DNA of 64,000 nt from Paraburkholderia diazotrophica (GTDB lineage: Bacteria > Pseudomonadota > Gammaproteobacteria > Burkholderiales > Burkholderiaceae). Below the pieces are notes generated by a model. It saw nothing but the letters and a program-made list of their open reading frames with translations. It was not told where the DNA came from and made no database searches. How positions within the stretch are numbered: the stretch's first letter is position 1; every line of letters begins with the position of its first letter. The DNA lies in NCBI RefSeq assembly GCF_900108945.1, contig NZ_FNYE01000002.1, positions 186,001 through 250,000 on the forward strand, given 5' to 3'. The position numbers and the translations under genes were made by a program. Of the stretch, positions 28,701 to 36,434 are shown piece after piece.

Positions 28701-29140
28701 CGGATCTCGTGGAAGCCGCCGTGCTCGCGGAGTTCGACCGGTTGACGGAGCGCGGCGGCGTGCTGGGTGCAATGGAAACGGGTTATCAGCGCGGACGCAT
28801 TCAGGACGAGTCGATGCTGTACGAGCATCGCAAGCATGATGGTTCGTATCCGATCGTTGGCGTGAATACGTTCCTCGGCGCGCGTGCGCACGACGCGCCG
28901 ACGCCGATTGCGCTCGCACGCTCGACGGAAGACGAAAAGCAGGGACAGCTGAAACGGCTGCGCGCGTTCCAGTCACGGCATCAAGACGAAGCGCCCGCGA
29001 TGCTCGAGCGCCTGAAGCAGGCCGTCATCGACGATGAAAACGTGTTCGCCGTGCTGATGGATGCGGTGCGCGTCTGTTCGCTCGGACAGATCACGCACGC
29101 GCTGTTCGAAGTGGGCGGACAGTATCGGCGGAATATGTGA
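25766..29140 (+). CDS. icmF: Fused isobutyryl-CoA mutase (IcmF) with built-in MeaB-type G-protein chaperone
   Basis: 1124 residues, the full length of IcmF. Order of parts: a B12-binding domain (about 35-170) with the base-off motif FDGHDASIN (Asp46, His48) and the glycine-rich end GGGGGVI; a MeaB-like GTPase domain (about 225-420) with P-loop GTGGAGKSS and NKFD; a linker; and a TIM-barrel acyl-CoA mutase domain (about 560-1124; [27 protein letters not shown]). The enzyme interconverts isobutyryl-CoA and n-butyryl-CoA using adenosylcobalamin, and related members act on pivalyl-CoA and isovaleryl-CoA. A single gene with a bidirectional hairpin after its stop. It fits the branched-chain acyl-CoA theme of the window. 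Confidence 0.95.
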   Translation: MTDLSTPQRIGDDAPSEQASQSSAPGAPDAQSSRRLRFVTAAALFDGHDASINIMRRILLASGVEVIHLGHNRSVEEVATAALQEDADGVAVSSYQGGHVEYFRYLVDLLRERGGERIKVFGGGGGVIVPDEIAELERYGVERIYSPHDGQRLGLQGMIDDMIARCRSAARSDASPAQLTRDLAGALHRDASHVAAFRKLAQLITALETGDLDDSIRAQLNQQAEQANVPVLGITGTGGAGKSSLTDELIRRFRLDYGDSLTIAVIAIDPSRRKSGGALLGDRIRMNATGDWGSGARVFMRSLATREASSEISDALPDAIAACKLAGFDLIVVETSGIGQGDAAIVPHADKSLYVMTPEFGAASQLEKIDMLDFADFVAINKFDRKGAADALRDVAKQVQRNHQKFASKVDEMPVFGTIASRFNDDGMTAVYQHIARALREHGLRESDGRLPTMEGVRHSTGRNAIVPPARVRYLSDVALTVRGYRERVEAQSQLARERWHLEEARRMLDEADGGAQNADAFDALIDARTSQMGERERALLDSWPRIVTAYSGDEHIVKIRDKEIHTALTVETLSGSKVRKVALPGFKDPGEILRWLMLDNLPGYFPFTAGVFPFRRENEDPTRMFAGEGDPFRTNRRFKLLSEGMPAKRLSTAFDSVTLYGEEPDERPDIYGKVGNSGVSVATLDDMQVLYDGFDLCAPETSVSMTINGPAPTILAMFFNVAIDQQIALAHARAQQEGREPSQQALDDARRFAMENVRGTVQADILKEDQGQNTCIFSTEFSLKVMGDIQAYFVEHGVRNFYSVSISGYHIAEAGANPISQLAYTLANGFTYVEAYLARGMAIDDFAPNLSFFFSNGMDPEYTVLGRVARRIWAVAMRDRYGANERSQKLKYHVQTSGRSLHAQEIDFNDIRTTLQALIAIYDNCNSLHTNAFDEAITTPTEDSVRRAVAIQLIINREWGLAKNQNPNQGSFIIDELTDLVEAAVLAEFDRLTERGGVLGAMETGYQRGRIQDESMLYEHRKHDGSYPIVGVNTFLGARAHDAPTPIALARSTEDEKQGQLKRLRAFQSRHQDEAPAMLERLKQAVIDDENVFAVLMDAVRVCSLGQITHALFEVGGQYRRNM

Positions 29141-29155
29141 TGCGTTGATACGAAG

Positions 29156-29192
29156 GCCGCGCGTCGGAATGGACGGCCGCCCGACGCGCGGC
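29156..29192. terminator. Bidirectional terminator-like hairpin
   Basis: Perfect 12-bp arms GCCGCGCGTCGG / CCGACGCGCGGC (29156-29167 and 29181-29192) with a 13-nt loop, in the 62-nt gap between convergent icmF and the nitronate monooxygenase gene. No T-tract. Confidence 0.6.
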
Positions 29193-29202
29193 ATCAACAG
29201 CC

Positions 29203-30162
29203 TTAGCGGCCGATGGCGAGGCGCGACTTGGCCGCGTCGTACTCCTGCTTCAACCGCCCGACCAGTTCGGCGACGCTCGGCACGTCGTGCATCAGCCCCA
29301 CGCCCTGGCCCGCGCCCCAGATGTCCTTCCATGCCTTCGCCTTGTCGCTGCCAAAATTCATCTTCGACTTGTCGGACTCGGGCAATGCATCGGGATCGAG
29401 ACCCGCGTTCACGATGCTCTCGCGAATGTAGTTGCCGTGCACGCCGGTAAAGAGGTTGGTGTAGACGATGTCGGCGGAATTCGCGTTGATGATCGCTTGC
29501 TTGTAGCCTTCGACGGCATGCGCTTCTTTCGTCGCGATGAAGCGCGTGCCCATGTACGCGAGATCGGCGCCCATTGCCTGCGCGGCGAGAATGGAGCCGC
29601 CGTTGGCGATCGAGCCCGACAGCACAATCGGCCCGTCGAAAATGCGCCGCACTTCTCCGACGAGCGCAAACGGCGACGTCATCCCCGCATGGCCGCCCGC
29701 GCCCGCGGCGACGAGAATCAGCCCGTCGACGCCGGCATCGAGTGCCTTCTGCGCGTGGCGCAGATTGATCACGTCGTGCAGCACGATGCCGCCATAGCTG
29801 TGCACGGCATCGACGATCTCCTTCGCGGGCGCGCGCAGGCTCGTGATGAAGATCGGCACCTTGTGCTCGACGCACACGCGAATGTCGTGTTCGAGCCGCG
29901 CGTTCGACTGATGGACGATCTGATTGACGGCAATCGGCCCGATGATGGCATCCGGATTGGCCGCCTTGTGCTCGGCGAGCGAGGCCTGAATCTGCGTAAG
30001 CCATTCGTCCAGTAGTTCGGCAGGGCGCGCATTGAGCGCGGGAAACGATCCGACGATCCCCGCCTTGCACTGCGCGAGCACGAGCTCGGGATAGCTGACG
30101 ATGAACATCGGCGAAGCGACGACGGGCAGCGCAAGTTGCTGCAGGACGGCGGGCAATGCCAT
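29203..30162 (-). CDS. Nitronate monooxygenase (2-nitropropane dioxygenase family)
   Basis: 319 residues, FMN-binding TIM barrel. Family marks: PVVASPMFIVSYPELVLAQCKAGIVGSFPALNAR at the N terminus, GVDGLILVAAGAGGHAG with the conserved His of the FMN site, PIVLSGSIANGGSILAAQAMGADLAYMGTRFIAT at the phosphate-binding end. It oxidises nitronates such as propionate-3-nitronate to aldehydes, a detoxifying role; related enzymes include enoyl reductases, so the substrate is not certain. Start ATG 30162 is preceded by aggaga. Divergent from the dehalogenase gene, with an inverted repeat between them. Confidence 0.88.
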   Translation of the reverse strand: MALPAVLQQLALPVVASPMFIVSYPELVLAQCKAGIVGSFPALNARPAELLDEWLTQIQASLAEHKAANPDAIIGPIAVNQIVHQSNARLEHDIRVCVEHKVPIFITSLRAPAKEIVDAVHSYGGIVLHDVINLRHAQKALDAGVDGLILVAAGAGGHAGMTSPFALVGEVRRIFDGPIVLSGSIANGGSILAAQAMGADLAYMGTRFIATKEAHAVEGYKQAIINANSADIVYTNLFTGVHGNYIRESIVNAGLDPDALPESDKSKMNFGSDKAKAWKDIWGAGQGVGLMHDVPSVAELVGRLKQEYDAAKSRLAIGR

Positions 30163-30282
30163 GGTGCGAGTCTCCTGATCGAGTGCCGACGCCATCGGCG
30201 TCCGGCGATATGAGTGTAGCGGCCGCGGCCCGCGCCTTGCGCACGATGTTTGCAGCGCGGACCGTTCACGACGTACGTTTAA

Positions 30283-30294
30283 GAACGGTCGTTC
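30283..30294. promoter_or_regulatory. Inverted repeat in the divergent promoter region
   Basis: GAACG-GT-CGTTC, a 12-bp dyad between the divergent nitronate monooxygenase and dehalogenase genes, followed by the AT-rich TTCGATTATATG. GAACGGTCGTTC-like sites are typical of TetR-family operators; no TetR gene is present in the window. Inference from symmetry and position. Confidence 0.45.
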
Positions 30295-30438
30295 GATTAT
30301 ATGCGAGTGTCGCACTCGCTGCTCGCACCGAGACGTTCGAAGGAGTGTTCAGGTTCTACGAAAGCGTGGGCTATCCCACTCGCGCGCCCGCACCAGCCTT
30401 CTACAATGCCCAGACCCACAACGACAACGAGAACCGAC

Positions 30439-31329
30439 ATGCCCTTCAAGGACTTCACACCGTTTCGCGTCAAGGCCGGTGACGTCGATATTCATGGAGT
30501 CAAGGGCGGAGCGGGGCCGCCTTTGCTGCTGCTGCACGGTCATCCGCAGAGCCATCTGATCTGGCATCGCTGCGCGTCTGAGCTTGCCGCGCATTTCACC
30601 GTGATCGCCACCGATCTGCGCGGCTACGGCGCATCGGCGAAACCACCGAGCGATGCGACGCACGCGCCGTATTCGAAACGCGCGATGGCCGCCGACCAGG
30701 TCGCCGTGATGCGTCACTTCGGCTACGAGCGGTTTCTCGTGTGCGCGCATGATCGCGGCGCGCGCGTCGCGCACCGGATGGCTCTCGATTTCCCCGGCGC
30801 CGTCGAACGTCTGATGCTGCTCGACATCGCGCCGACGCTCGCGATGTACGAAGCCACCGACCGCACTTTCGCGACGCTTTATTTCCACTGGTTCTTTCTG
30901 ATTCAGCCGGAGCCGTTGCCCGAAACGTTGATCGAAACAAATCCGGATGTGTACGTCGACCGCGTGATGGGCAGCCGTCACGCGGGCCTCGCGCCGTTCG
31001 CGCCGGAAGTGCTTGCCGAATATCGCAATGCGCTGCGCCAACCGGGCGCCGTGCACGCGATGTGCGAGGACTACCGCGCATCCGCGACGATCGATCTCGA
31101 TCACGACCGCGCCGATATCGAGTGCGGTCACAAGATCGGCTGTCCGTTGCGCGTGCTGTGGGGCGCAGAGGGCGTGATCGAGAAATGCTTCGAGCCGATT
31201 GCCGAATGGCGCAAGGTCGCGCGCGACGTCAGCGGCCGTTCGCTGCCTTGCGGCCACTACATTCCCGAAGAGGCGCCCGCCGAACTCGTCGCGGAAATGC
31301 TGGCGTTTTTCGAAGCCGTCGAGCTTTGA
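30439..31329 (+). CDS. Haloacetate (fluoroacetate-type) dehalogenase, alpha/beta hydrolase
   Basis: 296 residues. The alpha/beta-hydrolase fold has the oxyanion motif LLHGHPQ and an aspartate nucleophile, Asp105 in AHDRGAR, rather than serine. Residues that define fluoroacetate dehalogenase FAcD of Burkholderia sp. FA1 (Asp104, Arg105, Arg108, His149, Trp150, a Tyr and the catalytic His) all have counterparts one position later: Asp105, Arg106, Arg109, His150-Trp151 (FHWFFL), the Tyr in CEDYRA, and the His in GGHY-like CGHYIPEE. This supports C-halogen hydrolysis of haloacetates. ATG 30439 chosen; longer frames to 30301 look non-coding. Divergent from a nitronate monooxygenase, so both may be detoxification genes under one operator. 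Confidence 0.85.
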   Translation: MPFKDFTPFRVKAGDVDIHGVKGGAGPPLLLLHGHPQSHLIWHRCASELAAHFTVIATDLRGYGASAKPPSDATHAPYSKRAMAADQVAVMRHFGYERFLVCAHDRGARVAHRMALDFPGAVERLMLLDIAPTLAMYEATDRTFATLYFHWFFLIQPEPLPETLIETNPDVYVDRVMGSRHAGLAPFAPEVLAEYRNALRQPGAVHAMCEDYRASATIDLDHDRADIECGHKIGCPLRVLWGAEGVIEKCFEPIAEWRKVARDVSGRSLPCGHYIPEEAPAELVAEMLAFFEAVEL

Positions 31330-31352
31330 TTCCTGAACGATTAAAGGACGTG

Positions 31353-31380
31353 CGCCGCTCGCTAATTCAGGTGAGCGGCG
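31353..31380. terminator. Hairpin between convergent dehalogenase and Lrp genes
   Basis: Perfect 8-bp arms CGCCGCTC / GAGCGGCG (31353-31360 and 31373-31380), 12-nt loop. It overlaps the last codons of the Lrp-type gene. No T-tract. Confidence 0.4.
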
Positions 31381-31852
31381 GCAAGCGACGCGGCACGGGC
31401 GTCGACTTGACAATGGCCGTGCTCGTTTCGGCGCGCTCGGTCACTTTCGACAGAATCTCGTCGAGTTGATCGATCGTGCGCAAGTACAGCCGACAGATAA
31501 AGCAATCGTCGCCCGTCACCTTGTCGCATTCGACGAACTCCGGAATGCGGCGAATCACCTCTTCCACCAGATGCAACTGGCCAGGCAACGGCTTCACCCG
31601 CACGATTGCCTGCAGCGTGTAGCCCAGCGTGCGCGGATCGATCTGCACCGTGAAGCGCTCGATCACGCCTTGAGCGTCGAGGCGGCGCAAGCGGTCGGCC
31701 GTAGCCGGCGCCGACAGGCCGACGTTGCGCGCGAGTTCACTGACGGGCTGACGCGCATCGTCGGCGAGCGCGGCGAGCAGCAGGCGATCGGTATCGTCGA
31801 GCGTCGCAGGCGCCGGCATCTGCTTCGAAACAGGAGTAAGGCGCTTCGTCAT
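31367..31852 (-). CDS. Lrp/AsnC-family transcriptional regulator
   Basis: 161 residues. N-terminal HTH (about 18-75; LDDTDRLLLAALADDARQPVSELARNVGLSAPATADRLRRLDAQGVI) and a C-terminal RAM/effector domain (about 82-150; LQAIVRVKPLPGQ.., FVECDKVTGDDCFICRLYLRT). It senses an amino acid or related ligand. It is divergent from an EamA exporter gene 114 nt away, the common arrangement in which such regulators control an amino acid exporter. Confidence 0.92.
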   Translation of the reverse strand: MTKRLTPVSKQMPAPATLDDTDRLLLAALADDARQPVSELARNVGLSAPATADRLRRLDAQGVIERFTVQIDPRTLGYTLQAIVRVKPLPGQLHLVEEVIRRIPEFVECDKVTGDDCFICRLYLRTIDQLDEILSKVTERAETSTAIVKSTPVPRRLPPLT

Positions 31853-31965
31853 TTTGGCCTTCGCTTTTTAGGTTGATTCTATTGATTGCCTCATTTTAGA
31901 GATGTATCCGCCGCTTCGGATTAACTACACTGCTCGCAAGATGTGATTCTTCTGGAGCGTTTCAA

Positions 31966-32865
31966 ATGGCATCAAACAACGAAGTGCGGCGCGGCGCGGT
32001 CGAGATGACGCTTGCGATGCTGATGTCCGGAACGATCGGCTGGCTGGTCGTTTCGTCGCAGCAATCGGCGCTGAACGTCGCGTTCTTCCGATGTCTTTTC
32101 GGCGGCGTGACGCTGCTTCTGATCTGTGCTGTGCTCGGGCTGCTCAAGCGCACGCTGTTCTCGTGGAGGATGATCCTGCTGGCGACGCTCAGCAGTGCCG
32201 CCATCGTCGTGAACTGGGTGCTGCTGTTCGCCGCCTACTCGCGCGCGTCGATCTCGATGGCGACGACCGTCTATAGCACCCAGCCGTTCATGCTCGTCGC
32301 GCTCGGCGCGCTGGTGTTCCGCGAACGCGTGACGGCGTCGACGATCATGTGGCTGCTGGTTGCGTTCGTCGGGCTCGTGTTCGTCGTGAAAGTCGAGCCG
32401 GCCGTGCTCGCGATGCCGGGGCAGTATCTGCAAGGCGTCGCTTATGCCGTGGGCGCCGCATTCCTGTACGCGGTCTCGTCGATCATCACAAAGCACTTGA
32501 AGAACACGCCGCCGCACCTTATCGCGCTGATCACAGTGACGACGGGCGTGATCGTACTCGCGCCGTTCGTGCAGTATGACGCGCTGCCTTCGACGGGCAC
32601 GCATTGGCTGCAACTCGTCACGCTCGGCGTCGTCAACACGGGGATCATGTACGTGCTTCTATACGGCGCGATCCAGAAGCTGCCGACGGCGATGACGGGC
32701 GCGCTATCGTTCATCTATCCCGTCGTGGCGATCGTCGTCGACCGCGTGGCGTTTGGGCAGAAACTCGCGTGGATTCAGGTGCTTGGCGCAGTGCTGATTC
32801 TTCTCGCGGCGGCGGGTGTGAATCTTGGCTGGCGCATCGTGCCGACGCGCCGCTATTCGCTATAA
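31966..32865 (+). CDS. EamA/DMT-family inner-membrane exporter
   Basis: 299 residues with ten predicted membrane helices made of two EamA repeats (about 10-145 and 155-290). Repeat ends show the usual motifs (STQPFMLVALGALVFRERVT and TGALSFIYPVVAIVVDRVAFGQKL). Members export amino acids or metabolites. The Lrp gene next to it, divergently oriented, suggests an amino acid substrate (inference). A terminator lies about 150 nt downstream at 33012-33048. Confidence 0.9.
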   Translation: MASNNEVRRGAVEMTLAMLMSGTIGWLVVSSQQSALNVAFFRCLFGGVTLLLICAVLGLLKRTLFSWRMILLATLSSAAIVVNWVLLFAAYSRASISMATTVYSTQPFMLVALGALVFRERVTASTIMWLLVAFVGLVFVVKVEPAVLAMPGQYLQGVAYAVGAAFLYAVSSIITKHLKNTPPHLIALITVTTGVIVLAPFVQYDALPSTGTHWLQLVTLGVVNTGIMYVLLYGAIQKLPTAMTGALSFIYPVVAIVVDRVAFGQKLAWIQVLGAVLILLAAAGVNLGWRIVPTRRYSL

Positions 32866-33011
32866 CGGCAGTTCATACCGATGCTACGGATTCCGAATAA
32901 GCGGGCGATCTGATTCGTCGGACGTCATGATTCTGTAGGGAAATCACCGATGCGTCCGAAAGCTTCGCGCAGGTATCATTTTCTCGACGCTGATCACGTC
33001 AAAATAATTGT

Positions 33012-33048
33012 GCCGCTCGAACTGAAAGCCGAGCGGCTTTCTTTTTGT
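33012..33048 (+). terminator. Strong rho-independent terminator
   Basis: Arms GCCGCTC / GAGCGGC (33012-33018 and 33031-33037) with a 12-nt loop, then a T-rich tail (tttctttttgt). It lies about 150 nt after the EamA stop, so it either ends that transcript or ends a short separate RNA transcribed from 32930-33010. Confidence 0.8.
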
Positions 33049-33105
33049 ACGCTCGTTCGCGCCCATCGCCGTTATCTTTCGACGGCGCTCCTATTCTTCA
33101 GCCAA

Positions 33106-34026
33106 TCATGCCGCGCGCGCACTGATTTGCGCGCCGTCGAAGCGCAGCGGCCCGTTCTCATCCGCCATACCCTCGATCAATTCGCGCAGCAGCGCTGGCC
33201 ATGCGCTACGCGGCGTCAGCATCGACGCGGCGGCGCGCATCGCGCTCGCATCGTCGAGCATGCGCAACAAGGCGTCGAACGACAGCGTGCGCGCGTCGAG
33301 CAGCTTGAACACGATCAGGACCTTCAGTGCGTTTTTCGCATTGCGCGCGGGATCGGCGCGCAGCCACGCGACCCGCGACAACGCGCGATCAAGCGCAGAC
33401 CGCACGTTGGAAAACGGCGCGCCGTGGCCCGGTATCACCGTCTTTACGTCGAGCGTGCCGATCAGTTCGAGCACGGCTTGCTGTTCCGCGAAGCCGCTTT
33501 CGCCTTCGAGCTCCGGAAAGATCACGCCGAAGCCGTTTTCCCACAGCGCGTCCGCGCTGATCAGTAACTGCTGCTCGGCGCAGTAGAGCATCAGCGAATG
33601 CGGATCATGTCCCGGCGCGCCGAGCACTTCCCAGTCGAGCGCGCCGAGCGTGAGTCGCGTGCCCGGCGTCATCGTGCCGGAAAATGTGAAACCTTCACAG
33701 AACTGGCCGGTCGCGCGAAATGTCAGGCGCGTCTCGTCCCATTCGCGCACGGCGTCCGCTTCCGTCGATGGAATCAGCGTGCGGCAAGGCCACGTTGCTT
33801 GCAGCCGGGCGTTGCCGCCACAGTGATCCGAATGCAGATGCGTGTTGACGATCAGATCGAGCGGCCTTCCATCGAGCGCATGCCGAACGAGCGCCACCGT
33901 CTGATCGGCGTGCGACGCGTAGCCGGTGTCGACGAGTGCCGCGCACGCATCGTCGATCAACAGCACGTTGTTCGACGAAAGCCAGCCGCGTTCGAACACG
34001 CGTACCGAGCGTGGCAGCGCGATCAT
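33106..34026 (-). CDS. MBL-fold metallo-hydrolase
   Basis: 306 residues. Metallo-beta-lactamase fold with zinc motif THLHSDHCGG, further ligands in GAPGHDPHSLML (His), ISADALWENGFG (Asp) and VIPGHGAPF (His). A C-terminal helical extension (about 215-306) is typical of the larger hydrolases of this family. The substrate is unknown, thioester or glutathione-thioester type hydrolysis is common. Start ATG 34026 overlaps the MaoC stop by 4 nt (34023-34026), so the two are translationally coupled. Last gene of the HMG-CoA lyase operon. Confidence 0.85.
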   Translation of the reverse strand: MIALPRSVRVFERGWLSSNNVLLIDDACAALVDTGYASHADQTVALVRHALDGRPLDLIVNTHLHSDHCGGNARLQATWPCRTLIPSTEADAVREWDETRLTFRATGQFCEGFTFSGTMTPGTRLTLGALDWEVLGAPGHDPHSLMLYCAEQQLLISADALWENGFGVIFPELEGESGFAEQQAVLELIGTLDVKTVIPGHGAPFSNVRSALDRALSRVAWLRADPARNAKNALKVLIVFKLLDARTLSFDALLRMLDDASAMRAAASMLTPRSAWPALLRELIEGMADENGPLRFDGAQISARAA

Positions 34027-34493
34027 GTGCCGGCTTTCCGTTCGACATTCAACGGCGCGTGTGGCTTCGGCATTACGAGTATGGTTGACTTGCCGATCAG
34101 CACCGTTTCGCCGCGCTGATTGACGACGTTGCCTTCGAGTTGCGTCAAATCGCCATTGAGGCTCGCCTTCCAGAACGCGCCGACGATGCGCCATGTCATC
34201 GTCAGCGTGTCGTCGCTGTGGACGGCCTTCTTCAGCTTCATGTCGAATTCGAGTCCGAGCGGCTGCGCGTACGTCGAGAAATGCGTGGCGAGCAGCGCCA
34301 TGAAGTGCGCGGTAGGTTGTGTGCCCGACGCGATCAGGCCGCCGAAGCGACTCTGCGCGGCATACGCATCATCGTGATGCAGCGGGTTCAGATCGTTGAC
34401 GATCGTCGCGAACGATTTGATCGAATCAGCCGACACGCTCAGCGTCGCGCTGAACGTCTCGCCGATCGTGACGACGCGCGGCGGTATGTTCAT
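34023..34493 (-). CDS. MaoC-like hot-dog dehydratase
   Basis: 156 residues. Single hot-dog domain with the MaoC (R)-hydratase signature FATIVNDLNPLHHDDAYAAQSRFGGLIASG, containing the catalytic Asp and His. The family hydrates or dehydrates enoyl-CoA thioesters. Its start overlaps the DUF1289 stop by 4 nt and its stop overlaps the MBL start by 4 nt. In this operon with HMG-CoA lyase, an acyl-CoA substrate is probable. Confidence 0.88.
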   Translation of the reverse strand: MNIPPRVVTIGETFSATLSVSADSIKSFATIVNDLNPLHHDDAYAAQSRFGGLIASGTQPTAHFMALLATHFSTYAQPLGLEFDMKLKKAVHSDDTLTMTWRIVGAFWKASLNGDLTQLEGNVVNQRGETVLIGKSTILVMPKPHAPLNVERKAGT

Positions 34494-34738
34494 TCGCTTG
34501 CCTCGCGCCGCTGTCGTTGCTTTGCCATCAGATCGGCGTGACGTCGTTCGATCTCATCCCAGACTGCGCGTTTGGCGGCATCGTCGAACGAAGACCAGTT
34601 CGCGATTTCGTCGATCGTGCGCAGACAGCCTTCGCACAGGCCGTTCGTCGGGTCCATCCGGCACACGTTGATGCAGGGCGAAGGAACAGGCGCGATGCTT
34701 TGCGCCGTGTCGTGAGTGCGAACCGTGTCGGCTGTCAT
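34490..34738 (-). CDS. DUF1289 small cysteine protein
   Basis: 82 residues. The core PCINVCRMDPTNGLCEGCLRTIDEIANW (about 21-48) has the four Cys of the DUF1289 family, a probable metal site, followed by the charged helix AVWDEIERRHADLMAKQRQ. Function unknown. Start ATG 34738 overlaps the stop of the YbaK-type gene by 4 nt and its own stop overlaps the MaoC start by 4 nt. Confidence 0.85.
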   Translation of the reverse strand: MTADTVRTHDTAQSIAPVPSPCINVCRMDPTNGLCEGCLRTIDEIANWSSFDDAAKRAVWDEIERRHADLMAKQRQRREASE

Positions 34739-35265
34739 GCCGTCTCGCGCAGCGCCACATCGACGACGGGCGCGCCCGTCAGCGCAGCGAGCTCCTGCGG
34801 CGTGAGATTGAACACAGCGTGCGGATGACCGGCGGCGGCCCACAGGCTGTCGAGCGTGAAGAGATCGGCGTCGATCAGCGTGACGGGCTGCGTCGCATGG
34901 CCGATGGGGCACACGCCGCCTATCGCATAGCCCGTTTTCTCGCGAACGAACTTCGCATCGGCGCGCGCGATGTCGCCGACCTGCGCAGCGACCTTCTTCT
35001 CGTCGACACGATTCGCACCGCTCGCCACGATCAAGACGGGCGCATCGTCTTCGCGGCGACGAAAGAGGATCGACTTGGCGATTTGCGCGATCGAGCAGCC
35101 GAGTCCCGCCGCCGCTTCCGCCGACGTCTTGCCCGTTTCCGGCAGCATCACGATCTGGCCGGCGTGGCCGCGTTCGCGCAAGAGCAGCGAGACGCGGCGC
35201 GCCGAATCAGGCAGCGAATCAAACGCAGTCGCTTGGGGCGTTTGAACTGTTGCGTTGTCCGTCAT
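34735..35265 (-). CDS. YbaK/EbsC-family aminoacyl-tRNA deacylase-like protein
   Basis: 176 residues. YbaK fold marks: KTSAEAAAGLGCSIAQIAKSILFR, ANRVDEKKV, and the GYAIGGVCPIGH motif that forms the editing pocket. The family clears mischarged tRNAs (Cys-tRNA-Pro) or similar. ATG 35265 has aaaggaac upstream; the alternative ATG at 35289 overlaps the HMG-CoA lyase stop. Encoded between HMG-CoA lyase and DUF1289. Confidence 0.88.
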   Translation of the reverse strand: MTDNATVQTPQATAFDSLPDSARRVSLLLRERGHAGQIVMLPETGKTSAEAAAGLGCSIAQIAKSILFRRREDDAPVLIVASGANRVDEKKVAAQVGDIARADAKFVREKTGYAIGGVCPIGHATQPVTLIDADLFTLDSLWAAAGHPHAVFNLTPQELAALTGAPVVDVALRETA

Positions 35266-35285
35266 GTTTTTGTTCCTTTGATGCG

Positions 35286-36212
35286 TCACACGCAGGTGGC
35301 TTTTTCGCTGCGCGCTTTCGCCAGCAGCGCCTTGCCCGCGCGCGATACGTTCGGCTTGCCGATCGAAGTCGAAATGAAATCGCCGATCTCGACGACTTGC
35401 GCGAGATCGATGCCCGTCTCGATGCCGAGTCCGTTCATCAGATACAGCACGTCTTCCGTTGCGACGTTGCCCGTCGCGCCCTTCGCATACGGACAGCCGC
35501 CGAGCCCCGCCACCGATGCGTGAAAGATCTCGATGCCTGCCTGCAACGCGGCGTAGATGTTCGCGAGCGCCTGGCCGTAGGTATCGTGGAAGTGGCCCGA
35601 CAGACGTTCGCGCGGAAACACCTGCGTGACGGCCGCGAATACTTCTCGCGTGCGCTTCGGCGTGCCGACGCCGATCGTATCGGCGATATCGATCTCATCG
35701 CAGCCGAGTGCGGCGAAGCGCTCGACCACGTCGACCACGGACGCCACGGGCACTTCACCCTGGTACGGACAGCCGAGCGAGCACGATACGCTGCCGCGCA
35801 CGCGCAAGCCTTTTTCTTTTGCGGCTTGCGCGACGGGCACGAAGCGTTCGATGCTTTCCGCGATGCTGCAATTGATGTTCTTCTGCGAGAACGCTTCACT
35901 GGCAGCGCCGAAGATCACGATCTCGTCGGCGCGCGCGGCGATGGCGCCTTCGAGGCCGCGCATGTTCGGCGTCAGCACTGAGAAGATCGTGCCGGGCCTG
36001 CGCTCGATGCCCACCATCACGTCGGCGCCGTCGGCCATTTGCGGCACCCATTTCGGCGAGACGAACGAAGCCGATTCGACATTTCTGAACCCGGCCGCCG
36101 ACAGCCGATTGATCAATTCGATCTTGACCGCGGTCGGCACGAATTCCTTCTCGTTCTGCAGTCCATCGCGCGGACCGACTTCGACGATCTTTACTGCTTG
36201 TGGCACAGCCAT
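35286..36212 (-). CDS. Hydroxymethylglutaryl-CoA lyase
   Basis: 308 residues, DRE-TIM metallolyase. It has the divalent-metal loop EVGPRDGLQNE at the N terminus, the ASFVSPKWVPQMAD stretch, GHFHDTYGQALAN with metal-binding His, and GLGGCPYAKGATGNVATED, which includes the conserved active-site Cys. It splits HMG-CoA into acetoacetate and acetyl-CoA, the last step of leucine degradation. Start ATG 36212 has aggaga upstream; the frame extends to 36284 but there falls into the palindromic repeats. First gene of a five-gene operon. Confidence 0.95.
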   Translation of the reverse strand: MAVPQAVKIVEVGPRDGLQNEKEFVPTAVKIELINRLSAAGFRNVESASFVSPKWVPQMADGADVMVGIERRPGTIFSVLTPNMRGLEGAIAARADEIVIFGAASEAFSQKNINCSIAESIERFVPVAQAAKEKGLRVRGSVSCSLGCPYQGEVPVASVVDVVERFAALGCDEIDIADTIGVGTPKRTREVFAAVTQVFPRERLSGHFHDTYGQALANIYAALQAGIEIFHASVAGLGGCPYAKGATGNVATEDVLYLMNGLGIETGIDLAQVVEIGDFISTSIGKPNVSRAGKALLAKARSEKATCV

Positions 36213-36226
36213 GTTTGTCTCCTGTG

Positions 36227-36382
36227 TCGACCAGAGTTGGCGCTTTAGCGCCTTACTCTGGTCCCATGCAAGGCGGTCGACCAAAGTAGGCGCTTTAGCT
36301 GTCGGCTGGAGTTAGTGCTTTAGCACCTACTCCAGCCCCATGCAGAGCACCTACTCCCGTCCCATGCTTACTCCGCCCATGC
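36227..36382. repeat. Cluster of decayed palindromic (REP-like) repeats
   Basis: Five related units in 156 bp. Complete hairpins are 36231-36261 (CCAGAGT..GGCGC TTTA GCGCC..ACTCTGG) and 36306-36335 (CTGGAGTTAGTGC TTTA GCACCTACTCCAG); 36280-36303 is a degraded left half; 36344-36367 and 36368-36382 are right halves only. Most units end in CCATGC. The core with a TTTA loop and ACTC(T/C) arms is a dispersed element in this bacterial group, by recollection. It lies between HMG-CoA lyase and the 2-hydroxyacid dehydrogenase genes. Confidence 0.75.
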
Positions 36383-36434
36383 AAAACGATTGCTCCAGCA
36401 TGAAGCGGCTGTTCTGCTTCTAACGTGGGCGAAA

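Noticed and set aside
36227-36382. Insertion sequence or attachment site
   Set aside because: No transposase or target duplication; the units are short palindromes of the REP type.
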